This document shows, piece after piece, positions 18,215-27,583 of a stretch of 64,000 nucleotides of DNA. Position numbers and translations under genes: made by a program. Every line of letters starts with the position of its first letter. Positions within the stretch are counted from its first letter, which is position 1. The notes beneath the pieces are model-generated. The model made no database searches, was not told the origin of the DNA, and saw only the letters and a program-made list of their open reading frames with translations. Source of the stretch: CAYFTL01 sp964346145 (lineage in GTDB: Bacteria > Bacillota > Clostridia > Christensenellales > Aristaeellaceae); the NCBI GenBank assembly GCA_964346145.1, contig CAYFTL010000006.1, positions 10,768 to 74,767 on the forward strand, read 5' to 3'.

Positions 18215-19450
18215 TTAACGCTGGTGCTTGTCCATGCACTCCCGGGCAATTTGCACGTAGCGGCGCACTTTTTCACTCGTGTTGTTGATTTGGTACACGT
18301 CGCGCTGGGCGATCTCCAAGCTACATCCGCGGGCCGCCTTTACCGTGGCCATAAAATGCTCGCGGCAAGCGTCTTCATCCAGCACCGATCCCACGCCCAG
18401 CAGGTTGGGGGTAGGCTTGCGCAGGTAAACCACCTTTTTGCCGCGCAGGCGATCGCCGATCATCTCCTCGTCGCACCAGGGGGATATGGATAGCTTGCGC
18501 AAATTGGAAATGTGTTCTAGCCCGCCGTCCCACAAATCGTGCACAGCCTCGCAGCATCCGTAGGAAAATAGTCCGAATTCCTTGGCCAGCTCCTTGTAGT
18601 GGGGCAACACAATCTCTTTGTACATGGCCGGCGATACGCCGCTGGTCTCCTGGGAATCCATGTACAGCCAAATATCCTTTTTCTTAAGCCTGACGCCTTG
18701 GGCGGGCAGCTCGTCGGTAAAGCTGTAGGTGCCCTGGGATAAATGCTCATCCCTGGCCGTGGGCAAAAGCACTCCCTGCTCTTCCAAATAGGTGTAAAAC
18801 TCGTTGTAATCCCGCACCAGCATGGCCAACATCTCGTGGAATTTCTCGGGCTCATCGTACATCGCCACATACATATCTTCCATGCTCATAATGTGCACAA
18901 TGTCCTGCATCGGGCAGGCCGAGGCCGTCATGCCGCTTTTGCGCACCGGAATAATGTCACCGATCAGCTCGCTTAAATAATCCACGCGCTTTTGCTGGGC
19001 TTCAAGGTCCAACGAATACACAGATTTGCCCAACAGATGAAAGTCTTCATCCAAATCTTCCAAATAGGGAATAAAATGGTGCCCCACACCTCCACCGGCT
19101 TCCACTTCGCGCTTAACTTCCAGCCCAAAAGGCACAAAGCGAGCGACTGGGTTTACCGGAATATAGCTCTTCACTAGCGTGTCATCGCCAAACAGCGTGT
19201 GGTTTACAATGTTGTTAAGTAACATCTGCTCTATTTCGCGCGCCTCTTGCCCTTCGCACTCCATCAACTGAGGGATAATATCCCCTTCAAAAGTCCATAG
19301 CTCAATGCGGATCATCGGGCGCGAATCGGAATCAAACCTTCCATGGGCCATCCAATCTGCATACAGCTTCTCCATCTCAGGGCTCGCCGCCAGCTCGGCT
19401 TGCTCGCTCGCCAAAGCGCAAATGCGCTGCAGATCTTTTGCAGAAATCAT
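18215..19450 (-). CDS. Uroporphyrinogen decarboxylase/MetE-like superfamily protein
   Basis: A 411-residue TIM-barrel protein of the UROD/CMET superfamily, which includes uroporphyrinogen decarboxylase, methionine synthase (MetE) and the corrinoid methyltransferases MtaA/CmuA. The segment FSYGCCEAVHD carries Cys299, Cys300 and Glu301, where MtaA-type enzymes bind zinc, and ISPWCDEE is a further recognisable stretch. It is not the haem-pathway enzyme: it lacks that family's N-terminal arginine motif and no haem genes are near. I start at the ATG giving MISAKDLQ, 8 nt from GGAGG. It heads the aldolase/sialidase-like operon. The reaction is unknown. Confidence 0.75.
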   Translation of the reverse strand: MISAKDLQRICALASEQAELAASPEMEKLYADWMAHGRFDSDSRPMIRIELWTFEGDIIPQLMECEGQEAREIEQMLLNNIVNHTLFGDDTLVKSYIPVNPVARFVPFGLEVKREVEAGGGVGHHFIPYLEDLDEDFHLLGKSVYSLDLEAQQKRVDYLSELIGDIIPVRKSGMTASACPMQDIVHIMSMEDMYVAMYDEPEKFHEMLAMLVRDYNEFYTYLEEQGVLLPTARDEHLSQGTYSFTDELPAQGVRLKKKDIWLYMDSQETSGVSPAMYKEIVLPHYKELAKEFGLFSYGCCEAVHDLWDGGLEHISNLRKLSISPWCDEEMIGDRLRGKKVVYLRKPTPNLLGVGSVLDEDACREHFMATVKAARGCSLEIAQRDVYQINNTSEKVRRYVQIARECMDKHQR

Positions 19451-19691
19451 AATTTCGTCCTCCCACCAAAAATAATTTACATCCAATGCCTGTCCGGCAA
19501 TATTTTTTCAATCCATAATGCTGCATTCTGCATTCCTTATAGGATCACTGCCCTGTCTCGACTCGACCATCCCACTAGGAAAGAACCATCGCACAACGCA
19601 ATATCTAACGGAATCGTACCACAACCACCCTGCAACCGCAAGCGCAAACATCTCATTTCTTTCCCCAAATCCCCATGCCATATTTACAAAA

Positions 19692-19722
19692 AACCCGGCA
19701 ACCTTTCCCAAGCTGCCGGGTT
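19692..19722 (-). terminator. Intrinsic terminator after the ybaK-like gene
   Basis: On the minus strand AACCCGGCA and TGCCGGGTT form a 9-bp stem, followed by TTTTTT. It sits just downstream of the deacylase gene and ends the dnaD-dnaC-ybaK operon. Confidence 0.88.
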
Positions 19723-19738
19723 AAATTCATTTAAAAAT

Positions 19739-20263
19739 TTATGTGGGCGTAGTTTCCCTTTGATCGTTAAACCACATCCAGCGCGCACCAATGTTCGCAA
19801 GCACCTTTTCAAAAAAATCGCTACCCGCCATTGCCACGCTGGCCTGCCTGCTGCACGGGTGAAATATAAGGCGATCGCATTCCTTGAGCCGCTCATCCAC
19901 CGCCAGCACCACGCCCGCCGCCGATTCAAACATTAACCCCAACGGGCTGGCCGCGCCGGACGCGCAGTGCAGCAACTCCAATAGTTCGCCTTCCCCGGCA
20001 AAACTCAACCGGGAACTGCCCAGCGCCTTGGACATTCGCGCCGTTACAAAGGGCGTCTGCGGGTGCAGCAAACACAAATAATACCTGCTCTTATTGCGCG
20101 GCGCCAGAAACAAGTTTTTGGGCACCGTGCCTTTCAAGCGCTCGGCAATGGGCGCGCAGTCTTCCATGCTGCGCACTGCGATGTGCTCTAGCAGCTCATA
20201 TTCAACCCGATGGGCGTCCAGCCAGGTCAATACCCGGCGCGCCTCTTCGTCCAATCGCTTCAT
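19739..20263 (-). CDS. YbaK/PrdX-type aminoacyl-tRNA deacylase
   Basis: A 174-residue YbaK/EbsC-domain protein, closest in pattern to PrdX (ProXp-ala), which hydrolyses mischarged Ala-tRNA(Pro) in trans. The core shows KNLFLAPRNKSRYYLCLL and the catalytic-lysine region, then the GAASPLGLMF loop common to this group. It follows dnaC by 23 nt, with only a weak ribosome-binding site (AAGGGC), so translational coupling is likely. The link to replication genes is probably only positional. Confidence 0.85.
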   Translation of the reverse strand: MKRLDEEARRVLTWLDAHRVEYELLEHIAVRSMEDCAPIAERLKGTVPKNLFLAPRNKSRYYLCLLHPQTPFVTARMSKALGSSRLSFAGEGELLELLHCASGAASPLGLMFESAAGVVLAVDERLKECDRLIFHPCSRQASVAMAGSDFFEKVLANIGARWMWFNDQRETTPT

Positions 20264-20286
20264 ACAGCCCTTGTCTTCGCCTTCCT

Positions 20287-21300
20287 CTATCTTCCCGGAT
20301 TTAAGCGCACGTCCCGCCCCATGAGCCGGATCACTTGGGTGCGGCTTTGATCCAGCAACCGCGAAGCAATCCGCTCCGTGTATCGGGAGCGCAGCTCGTC
20401 AATCGTCAAATTGGTCGCCACCAAAGTACAGCGAGCGCGCTCGATCCGCTCATTCAAAAGCCCGAACAGGTATTCAAGGGTAATATTTTGCATCATCGGC
20501 TCCGTGCCTAAATCGTCAATCAACAACAGATCGCACTGCAACATTGCGTCCATTTCGCCGTTCTCGTTCATCCCGGCCGTAATGTGCCTCTGGCGCATGG
20601 CTTCCAGCATGCGGTAAGCCGTAACCTTGACCGCCACATTCCCCCCGGCAATCACCCGGTGAGCCACGCAGTTGAGCAAATAGGTCTTGCCCAACCCGCT
20701 CTCCCCCAATAGCAACACATTGCCTTTGGGGTTCCTGGGGAACAAATCGGCGTATCTTTCCAGATATTCCCTCACCTTGGCCATCTGATCCCGCTGGCTC
20801 AGCCCGTTTTGAACCGGCGACTCCGGAAAGATGCTCAGGTCAAAATTCTCAAAGGTCTGTGCCTCAACCCCCTTCAGGCTGCTCTGGCTATAGAGCATCT
20901 CTATCCTGCGCTGGTTAAAACAGCTGCAAAACTCCTTGATGGGGCTGCCCACATAAGCGCTGTCTTTGCATATTTTGCAGCGGTAAATGGAATCCTCGTC
21001 CAAATAATTCGCCTCATACCCCATCTCTGCCAGCAACCTTCTGATTTGCCCATTGTTGTCCATGGCCTGCTGCCGCGCCTCTTGGGCAAACTTCTTGGCG
21101 TTTTGAGGGTTAAAGGCTGCTTCCCGGGCACACTTCATCATCAGCGCCATGTTTTGCTCCAACAGGCTGGCAATTTTCAGGTTTTCCCGGGCAATTTGTC
21201 CCCTTCGCTGCTCCAGCTCGCGTTCGTTTTGCTGGCGCCGCTGGGCATATTCGTTCAGCAGCTGTCGGTCTATCTCTTTACGGTTCAGGCTCAACTGCAT
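20287..21300 (-). CDS. DnaC/DnaI-like replicative helicase loader
   Basis: A 337-residue AAA+ ATPase that loads the replicative helicase. A coiled N-terminal part (about 1-110) is followed by a zinc-binding cluster CKIC...CSC near 110-128, then the ATPase core with Walker A GESGLGKT, Walker B LLLIDDLG and sensor VATNLT. This layout matches Bacillus DnaI. It overlaps the end of the dnaD-like gene by 23 nt, so the two are translationally coupled and probably act together in primosome assembly. Confidence 0.92.
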   Translation of the reverse strand: MQLSLNRKEIDRQLLNEYAQRRQQNERELEQRRGQIARENLKIASLLEQNMALMMKCAREAAFNPQNAKKFAQEARQQAMDNNGQIRRLLAEMGYEANYLDEDSIYRCKICKDSAYVGSPIKEFCSCFNQRRIEMLYSQSSLKGVEAQTFENFDLSIFPESPVQNGLSQRDQMAKVREYLERYADLFPRNPKGNVLLLGESGLGKTYLLNCVAHRVIAGGNVAVKVTAYRMLEAMRQRHITAGMNENGEMDAMLQCDLLLIDDLGTEPMMQNITLEYLFGLLNERIERARCTLVATNLTIDELRSRYTERIASRLLDQSRTQVIRLMGRDVRLNPGR

Positions 21301-22801
21301 CTTCCTCCTCGCCTAGGGCCGCCAAATCGGTAATCAAGTAATCCAGTTCGCCTTGCTGATAATCCCTCTGGGAATACAAGTGTCCCGCAACGGTCTTGCC
21401 CGGCCGCTCCGGCGCGGTAGCAGCGGCGCTGTTGTCCCTACGCGCCCCTTCTCCGCGTCCATCCCGTTGGCTGCGCGCCGCCTCTTCGGTCGTAATACCC
21501 TGCCCTGCCCAGGTCTGAAGCAGTTTGTTCATGTAGCGCAAGGGCACTTGGGTTCCTTGGGCGCATTCGGCCGCATACAGCACCAGCCCGGCCTCCACCT
21601 GCTCCAGCCAACCCTCTATCTGCCGCAAATCGCTTTGGTTCGGGCCGCGCTCCATGCCGCTTCGCTCAAACACCTGCTTGGCAAAATCCATTTTCGCCCT
21701 GTGGTTTTGCATATATGCATCCAGTGCATATTGGGTCAGCAAGCCCATCTCAAACCATTTGGCCAACAACTCGTTCAAGTCTTCAAAATTGCTTTTGCCG
21801 CGGCGGGCGCAGACCTTGGCAGCAGAAATAAGCACCTCGGTTTCAAAACCCTGTTCCACCCAGCTCTTGCACTTATCCAATTGCTCGGGCGTGGGCGATA
21901 CGCTTCGCAGCCCCAACGCCAGCAACAAACTGCGCACCAGGCCGTCCTGTTGCTGCTGGGTGCGCAGCCGTTCTTCCATTTCTTGCCGGCTACCGCCCGC
22001 GCTTTTGTGGTGCTGCAAAATGCTGTCTAAATATCCGAAGGACGGATTGCGCCCCTTCACCGTTTCCTTGCAGGCGTACAAAATGGCGCTTAAATCCATG
22101 CCCCATTCGTTCAACCATTTATTCATCAAATCCAGTTCATCCTTGGTTGGGTTGCGCCGCAGTCCAAACTGGCGCAGCACCCGTTTAGCGCCTTCATACT
22201 GGGCCGATTCGAACTGCAGCAGCTCTTCGGCATCGGCCGCACTCCCGACCCCCTTCTCCGCCCAGCTCAGCGCCAGATTCTCCATCGACCTGAGGCCTAT
22301 CTTCTTGCCCCGCTTCTTAATCTGGGATGCCACCAACATCAGCACCACGTCTTCCGGTAACTTCAGCTCTTCAATCCACTCGATCGCCTTAGAAAAGTCC
22401 TGGGGTTGCAGCAGGCGGTCGCTACCGTACAGCGCCTGCAGGCTGTTGTTAAAGTCCCGGTATTTGTATAGCCCATCGGCCTCATCCTGCCGCTGGGTGA
22501 GCATGGTCGCCTTCAAGTTCATATATGCGAAAGTGGGCGGCCTGTCGCTCATCTGAGCCACCACCCCTTGGCGCTCCCAGTAACGGAAAGCATCCAACAC
22601 CTCTTCCACTTCCAAACCCAGCACCCGGGCAATCTCTTCCATAGAATTGTCGGTCCCCGGGTGATAGCACAGCATCAGCCCATACAAATAGACGCGCACA
22701 AAGTCGCCCGGCGCCCTAGGCATAAACTCCTGCAGAAACAGATTTTCTACAGGAGTAACATCATACATATGAAAATTGTCGGCAAATGAACAAAACGGCA
22801 T
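21278..22801 (-). CDS. DnaD-family replication initiation protein with tandem DnaD domains
   Basis: A 507-residue relative of DnaD, about twice the usual 230-260. Residues 1-100 form a winged-helix-like N-terminal domain. Four related helical units, each ending in a YL/LW-type motif, follow at about 118-182, 203-268, 286-352 and 371-436; these resemble repeated DnaD C-terminal (DnaB_2) domains. A charged, low-complexity tail closes the protein. I start at the ATG giving MPFCSFADNF, behind GAGGAGAG. The gene lies directly upstream of dnaC/dnaI, the expected partner. Confidence 0.85.
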   Translation of the reverse strand: MPFCSFADNFHMYDVTPVENLFLQEFMPRAPGDFVRVYLYGLMLCYHPGTDNSMEEIARVLGLEVEEVLDAFRYWERQGVVAQMSDRPPTFAYMNLKATMLTQRQDEADGLYKYRDFNNSLQALYGSDRLLQPQDFSKAIEWIEELKLPEDVVLMLVASQIKKRGKKIGLRSMENLALSWAEKGVGSAADAEELLQFESAQYEGAKRVLRQFGLRRNPTKDELDLMNKWLNEWGMDLSAILYACKETVKGRNPSFGYLDSILQHHKSAGGSRQEMEERLRTQQQQDGLVRSLLLALGLRSVSPTPEQLDKCKSWVEQGFETEVLISAAKVCARRGKSNFEDLNELLAKWFEMGLLTQYALDAYMQNHRAKMDFAKQVFERSGMERGPNQSDLRQIEGWLEQVEAGLVLYAAECAQGTQVPLRYMNKLLQTWAGQGITTEEAARSQRDGRGEGARRDNSAAATAPERPGKTVAGHLYSQRDYQQGELDYLITDLAALGEEEDAVEPEP

Positions 22802-22892
22802 GGTATTCTCTCTCCTCGCTAGCAATATAATACCACAATCCATCCTTCGGGTAAAGCAACGGCCGGCGCTTCAAGCTCACTCAAACCCTTGC

Positions 22893-23831
22893 TCAAATCG
22901 GCAATTTGGTTTGAACGCCATGGGCTTTTCGGTCTTTTCGGTCTTTGCGCTCAAATATTCTATCCTCTTTTTCCAAATGCCCTATGAGCAGCGGGCTGGT
23001 CGAATCGTGCCGCTGACAATTCTTAGCCACGCTTTCCCGGCTCCAATTGGCGTAACAATAAATACATCCGTTTGCGCAGCTGTTGTACGCGCCTATATCC
23101 ACGCTGCCGGCGCACCCGCAGCCTTCCCTTTGGCTTGGATCTTTCTCAAATCCCATCGGCTTTCCCTGCAACCTTTCGATCAGCTCTCCATCAATGCACC
23201 GGGCCTTTCCAATGCCTTCCTGTGCAAAGTCCAGCGCCTCACAGCAAGCTACCGCCTCCATGCCACAGTCCGATGCGGTTTTTGCAAAGAATCTGGCCAG
23301 CCGGCGTTGCTCCCCTTCGTCCGGGCGCAGGATCGGCTGCCGCCCAAGTTTTGCATACCGGTCCAAAAAGCTTATCGTAACCCGCTTGGTCGCCCCGCGC
23401 AATCTTTGGCACATTCTTTCAAATTCGCGTGCGTGATACTCAGCGTCGATGCCCTCTTTAAACAACACCGGATCATAGCGCCACAACACCCGCTTTGCAC
23501 CAATCATGCTGCTGAGTTTTAAAAAGGTTTCCTCTATCGCCGCCTTGTCGCGCATCCCCTTTTCCACCGTCCGGTCGTAGGGCGTCAGCGTAAACTGAAA
23601 ATAATAGCTATAGCCCATATCTGCCAGCGCGGGCAACCTGTCCAGCATGGGTTCGGGATCCTTGCTCCAAAACACAAAGGCGTCCACCGCTTCCCTCTTG
23701 AGGGATATCCAGCTAACTTGACGGGGATTCATCGGATTTCTGGCACAAGCGTACCCCTGCGCGATCCGGTTAAAAAACCAATCCACATAAAAACAAGGGA
23801 TATCGGTTCTGCGCGATGCCGAAACAATCAT
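22893..23831 (-). CDS. DUF1848 family protein
   Basis: A 312-residue DUF1848 protein. It begins MIVSASRRTDIP, typical of the family, and the C-terminal part has GCGCAGSVDIGAYNSC followed by CANGCIYCYAN, a C-x3-C-x2-C cluster like that of radical SAM enzymes and likely to hold a 4Fe-4S cluster. Family members are sometimes linked to DNA repair, but the reaction is not established. GGGAGAGGGGG precedes the ATG. The gene is divergent from the sugar isomerase. Confidence 0.85.
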   Translation of the reverse strand: MIVSASRRTDIPCFYVDWFFNRIAQGYACARNPMNPRQVSWISLKREAVDAFVFWSKDPEPMLDRLPALADMGYSYYFQFTLTPYDRTVEKGMRDKAAIEETFLKLSSMIGAKRVLWRYDPVLFKEGIDAEYHAREFERMCQRLRGATKRVTISFLDRYAKLGRQPILRPDEGEQRRLARFFAKTASDCGMEAVACCEALDFAQEGIGKARCIDGELIERLQGKPMGFEKDPSQREGCGCAGSVDIGAYNSCANGCIYCYANWSRESVAKNCQRHDSTSPLLIGHLEKEDRIFERKDRKDRKAHGVQTKLPI

Positions 23832-23993
23832 CCACTCGCCCCCTCTCCCACAGTTACACCCAAATTTCTGTCCAAACTCACTTGGAATATGCTATACTTA
23901 TATTGTCCAGTGGATCCATCCATTCAATTTTATTATAACAGAAAACGGCAAAAAAATTCTTCTAAAAAATGCATCAAACGGAGGTGCGCTATC

Positions 23994-24767
23994 GTGTTAA
24001 CTCCCGGCTTAGTGTCCATCAGTTTTCGATCCCTTAGTCCTCAAGAAATATGTGATTTGTGTGTGCGCTCTGGCCTCAAGGCCGTAGAGTGGGGCGGAGA
24101 TGTGCACGTACCGGCGGGCGATATCCAAACCGCCGAGCAAGTGCGCAGGCTCAGCGCCGATTCGGGCTTGAAAATCGCCGCTTACGGCAGCTATTATCGG
24201 GCAGGACAACCCGAATCCGATTTCGATTCTGTCCTCAAGACGGCCCTCGTCCTAGGGGCTCCCCAGATTCGCATATGGGCGGGCACGCTCGCTTCCAAGG
24301 ATTGCTCCCAAGCCCAGCGCCAAGCCGTCGTGTCTTCCATATTGGCTTGCGCCCACAAAGCCGCAGCCAAAAACCTAAAAATCGTGCTGGAATATCACGG
24401 AAACACGCTGACCGACGATCGCGAAAGCGTGCGTTTGCTGCTGAGCGAAACCCTGTCCGCAGGCGATAGCTTACGCTTTTACTGGCAACCCCGTTGGGAT
24501 TGGTCCGAATCGGAACGCCTCGCCTCCTTGGAAGACCTGGGCGACAGGCTCTCCAGCCTGCACGTGTTCACCTGGCAACACCACGCTAGGCAGATCGACC
24601 GGCTCGCCTTGCAGGCAGGGGAAGGCATGTGGCAGCAGGTGCTGCACCATCCGATGGTTTTGAAAAACGCTCCCTATGCGCTTTTGGAATTCGTGACCAA
24701 CGACAACCCTGAACTGCTGCTGCGCGATGCCGCCACCTTAAACCGTTGGCTGAATGCCCAAGGTTAA
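23994..24767 (+). CDS. Sugar phosphate isomerase/epimerase-like TIM barrel
   Basis: A 257-residue xylose-isomerase-like TIM-barrel protein (AP endonuclease 2 family). Barrel strands carry candidate metal ligands: Glu in VEWGGD, Glu in LEYHGN, His in LHVFTW, and Glu near LLEFVTN. The start is GTG, 9 nt after GGAGG; an earlier in-frame stretch back to 23718 lies inside the divergent gene and is not real. An MFS transporter follows after 51 nt, so the pair probably imports and isomerises a sugar or polyol. Confidence 0.8.
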   Translation: MLTPGLVSISFRSLSPQEICDLCVRSGLKAVEWGGDVHVPAGDIQTAEQVRRLSADSGLKIAAYGSYYRAGQPESDFDSVLKTALVLGAPQIRIWAGTLASKDCSQAQRQAVVSSILACAHKAAAKNLKIVLEYHGNTLTDDRESVRLLLSETLSAGDSLRFYWQPRWDWSESERLASLEDLGDRLSSLHVFTWQHHARQIDRLALQAGEGMWQQVLHHPMVLKNAPYALLEFVTNDNPELLLRDAATLNRWLNAQG

Positions 24768-24818
24768 GGCAAATGCTTTTTTAACCAATAATATGATTAT
24801 GCTGAAACGAGTGCCGAC

Positions 24819-25994
24819 ATGAAGAGTCAAAAAATCTCCCATATTGTTGTGGTGTCCATCCTCATCAACGTCGCCACCAACATGGTTCACCCCGTAACCC
24901 CCACCTACATTGAAGTCTTGGGGTTGCCCAGCTATATGTTTGGCGTGTTGTTTGCCGCCATGTCCATCGGCAATTTTTTGCTAAGCCCGCTGTGGGGCCA
25001 GCTGTCGGACCGCTACGGACGCTTGCCCGTCATCAGCATCAGCCTGATCGGCTACGCCCTGTTCCAGGTTTTGTTCGGCTATGCACAAAATGGGGTCCAG
25101 GCGGTCATCTGGCGCTTTTTAGGCGGCAGCATGATTTGTGGTAGCACGGTGGCTTGCATGGCCTACGTGGTCCACGTATCGGGCAATGAGCGCGCCAAAT
25201 ATCTTTCCTACTACGCCGCTGCCGTAAGCCTTTCGGGTGCTATCGGTTACTTTCTCGGCGGCTTCATCGGCACCTGGTCGCTCAGCGGCACCTTCTGGCT
25301 GCAAGGGTTGCTGCTGGTTGTTGCCGCCTTGGCCTCGCTTCTGCTGCTGGCAGAAACCATCAAACCCGACCAGATTACCGCCGCAAAGCAACGCAAGTTT
25401 AAGCTATACGATTGGGCAGGCATGGCGCGCATGCTCACTAAGCCCATGTCACTGTTTTTTATCGGCGTGGTGCTGGCTACTTTCGCCACCGTCGGCTATG
25501 ACAACGCCTTCAACTTCTACATCAAAAAACAGCTGGGCTTTCCGCCCTCGGCCAACGGCCTGATTAAGGGCAGCACCGGCATCTTAGGGCTGATCGCCAA
25601 CCTGCTCATCAATCGTTGGCTGTTAAAACACTTCGATCAAAACAAGGTTTTGCCCGTAGTGTTGTGGCTGTGCTCCGGTTTTTTGCTGATCGCCACCCAA
25701 ATGGTCAGCGTACCCATGTTCATCGGCGCAAACATTATCTTTTATTTGTTTAACGCCATCTACCTGCCCATACAGCAATCTTTGGCCGCCAACCAACATG
25801 TCGGTAATTACGGGTTGCTCAGCGGCATTTTCAACAGCGCTAAGTGCATCGGCATGATTGCCGGATCCTTGTCCGCCGGTTTCCTGTACGATGCCTCGCC
25901 CAAATGGCCCTTCTATGCCGCCATATTGGCCTTCGCATTGGCCGGACTGTTTAGCGTGCTAGCCCACCGCTTTGCGCTCCAGCAAAATTCTTAA
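24819..25994 (+). CDS. MFS transporter
   Basis: A 391-residue major facilitator with about twelve transmembrane segments. The loop 2-3 motif GQLSDRYGRLP (motif A) is clear, and the long cytoplasmic loop follows helix 6. The upstream ribosome-binding site is weak, but the gap to the isomerase gene is short. The isomerase partner suggests sugar or polyol import, though drug-efflux MFS proteins look similar at this resolution. Confidence 0.88.
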   Translation: MKSQKISHIVVVSILINVATNMVHPVTPTYIEVLGLPSYMFGVLFAAMSIGNFLLSPLWGQLSDRYGRLPVISISLIGYALFQVLFGYAQNGVQAVIWRFLGGSMICGSTVACMAYVVHVSGNERAKYLSYYAAAVSLSGAIGYFLGGFIGTWSLSGTFWLQGLLLVVAALASLLLLAETIKPDQITAAKQRKFKLYDWAGMARMLTKPMSLFFIGVVLATFATVGYDNAFNFYIKKQLGFPPSANGLIKGSTGILGLIANLLINRWLLKHFDQNKVLPVVLWLCSGFLLIATQMVSVPMFIGANIIFYLFNAIYLPIQQSLAANQHVGNYGLLSGIFNSAKCIGMIAGSLSAGFLYDASPKWPFYAAILAFALAGLFSVLAHRFALQQNS

Positions 25995-26015
25995 ATCCAG
26001 GTCGTCTTGCAGTAT

Positions 26016-26063
26016 AAAAAGCGCACAATATTGACTATACTTTGCCAATATTGTGCGCTTTTT
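26016..26063. terminator. Bidirectional intrinsic terminator
   Basis: An 18-bp perfect inverted repeat, AAAAAGCGCACAATATTG and its complement, with a 12-nt loop. The A and T tails serve both strands, between the MFS gene and the converging acetyltransferase remnant. Confidence 0.88.
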
Positions 26064-26075
26064 GTATAGAATACA

Positions 26076-26716
26076 CTAAAATTCGCTGATCGATGAAGCG
26101 TTTGTCACTCGGATAAAATGCTGGGGCGCCGATGCATATTCCAGCCGCTCAAAATGCTCTGCCGGCATGTATTTTTTGAGAATAGGCATGCATTCTTTGT
26201 AATCGTTGGTTCTGTTTCCATACTTGTCATCGGTTAAAATTTTAAAGCCAAAGTCCGAATACAATTTTATCGCCCTAAAACTGGCTGGCTGGGTATGGAG
26301 GTACACCGGAAAATCGCACACCTGCAAATCTTTCATAAGAAACGAAAGCAGCGCCCTGCCTATGCCCAACCCCTCATAGCCCTTTAAGGTTTTCAACCAA
26401 TGTATCGTGTTGATCTGTCTATAGGCCCTCCACAAAAAACAGGTGCCACCGGAAAATCATTGTGATCACAAACCAACATACACTTCTGATAAAACAGCTC
26501 TTCTCTGTCTGCATAGACGGTGTCAAAATAATTCTGCATGTAGCCGTAATGCTTGCGGGCTTCTTCCTCGCTGTCGAAGGGAAAGGCCGCCCAAGTTTCA
26601 AATTCATCCCTTTTGCATGGCCTGATATGGTAACCAGGGGGCGTCTCACTCAGTGCTTGGCGGTTTAACTGCTCGCACATCATGAATATATTGAGATCAG
26701 GAATTTCTTCGTACAC
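26076..26716 (-). pseudogene. GNAT N-acetyltransferase, frameshifted
   Basis: Two overlapping minus frames together give one GNAT protein. The 5' part (26393-26716, GTG start) runs from YEEIPDLNIFMMCEQ to PVFCGGPID; the 3' part (26076-26435) carries the acetyl-CoA loop GYEGLGIGRAL and the rest of the fold. The break is at a run of six T residues in the message (A run at 26434-26439). Adding one T would read through as PVFLWRAYRQ and restore one frame of about 213 residues. It could be a true pseudogene, a sequencing or assembly error at the homopolymer, or slippage-dependent expression. Confidence 0.75.
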
Positions 26717-26740
26717 GATATCCCATCCAATCCTTTTGGG

Positions 26741-27457
26741 TTACGCGCCCAACATTCTTCGGCGCAGCTGCAGAATTGTGCCATCAGCCAAGCCGACTTT
26801 TTTCAAATAATCGTGCGCCGAACCATATTTTGCGAAAAAGAAGTCCAAAAAGCTCTGCATCACTTCGGGGCGGGATTCCATCAAATACGCAGGCAACTCC
26901 GGATAATCGGCCTGCATCCTTTTCACCGCTTCCTCCAAATATGTGTAGGACACCTGATAATCCGCCACTATATCCGCTTTCTGCACGCCCACCAGGCTCA
27001 TCAGGATCGCAGAAACCACGCCGGTGCGATCTTTTCCCGCGGAACAATGGTACAACACCCCACCTGAAGCCTGGGCGATTTTCTCCATCACTTGCCGCAT
27101 TTGCTCATACATTTGGGCAATGCCCTCATACATTCTCTCCAGCAGCCCTTCCCCGCCCTTTAGCAAAGCTGAAGCCGAGGTCAAGTCCTTTTGATTCATT
27201 AGGTTCACGTGCAAATAATCGAAACCGTCTATACCCTTTAGCGACACCGGATTGCGCCGCACTTCCTCATCGCTGCGCAAATCGATGACCGTGCGCACAT
27301 CATTGTCTTGAAACCACTGAATTTCCTTTGCATTTAGGCCATGGGGAACGTCGCTCCTGTAAGTGATTCGCCAAGCCGTAAAGGATCCATTTTCCGCCGG
27401 ATATCCGCCCAAATCCCGCAAATTCAACATATGCTCCATGGGTATTCTTCTGTTCAT
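26741..27457 (-). CDS. Tyrosine-protein phosphatase (Y_phosphatase3 family)
   Basis: A 238-residue cysteine phosphatase with the P-loop HCSAGKDRTG (C-x5-R) near residue 140 and the family opening LNLRDLGGY. Bacterial members dephosphorylate tyrosine or phosphoinositides. AAGGAG lies 7 nt before the ATG. No kinase or obvious partner gene is adjacent. Confidence 0.88.
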   Translation of the reverse strand: MNRRIPMEHMLNLRDLGGYPAENGSFTAWRITYRSDVPHGLNAKEIQWFQDNDVRTVIDLRSDEEVRRNPVSLKGIDGFDYLHVNLMNQKDLTSASALLKGGEGLLERMYEGIAQMYEQMRQVMEKIAQASGGVLYHCSAGKDRTGVVSAILMSLVGVQKADIVADYQVSYTYLEEAVKRMQADYPELPAYLMESRPEVMQSFLDFFFAKYGSAHDYLKKVGLADGTILQLRRRMLGA

Positions 27458-27583
27458 AGTTTTCTCCTTGCATGCTTAATTCATTTGGGCAAAGCCCCTA
27501 TCTATCCACTATTTGTACAATATATTTCAGTATAACATAGCGTGCAGATACCGACAACGCAAAAGCGCGCTTCAATATACGGC

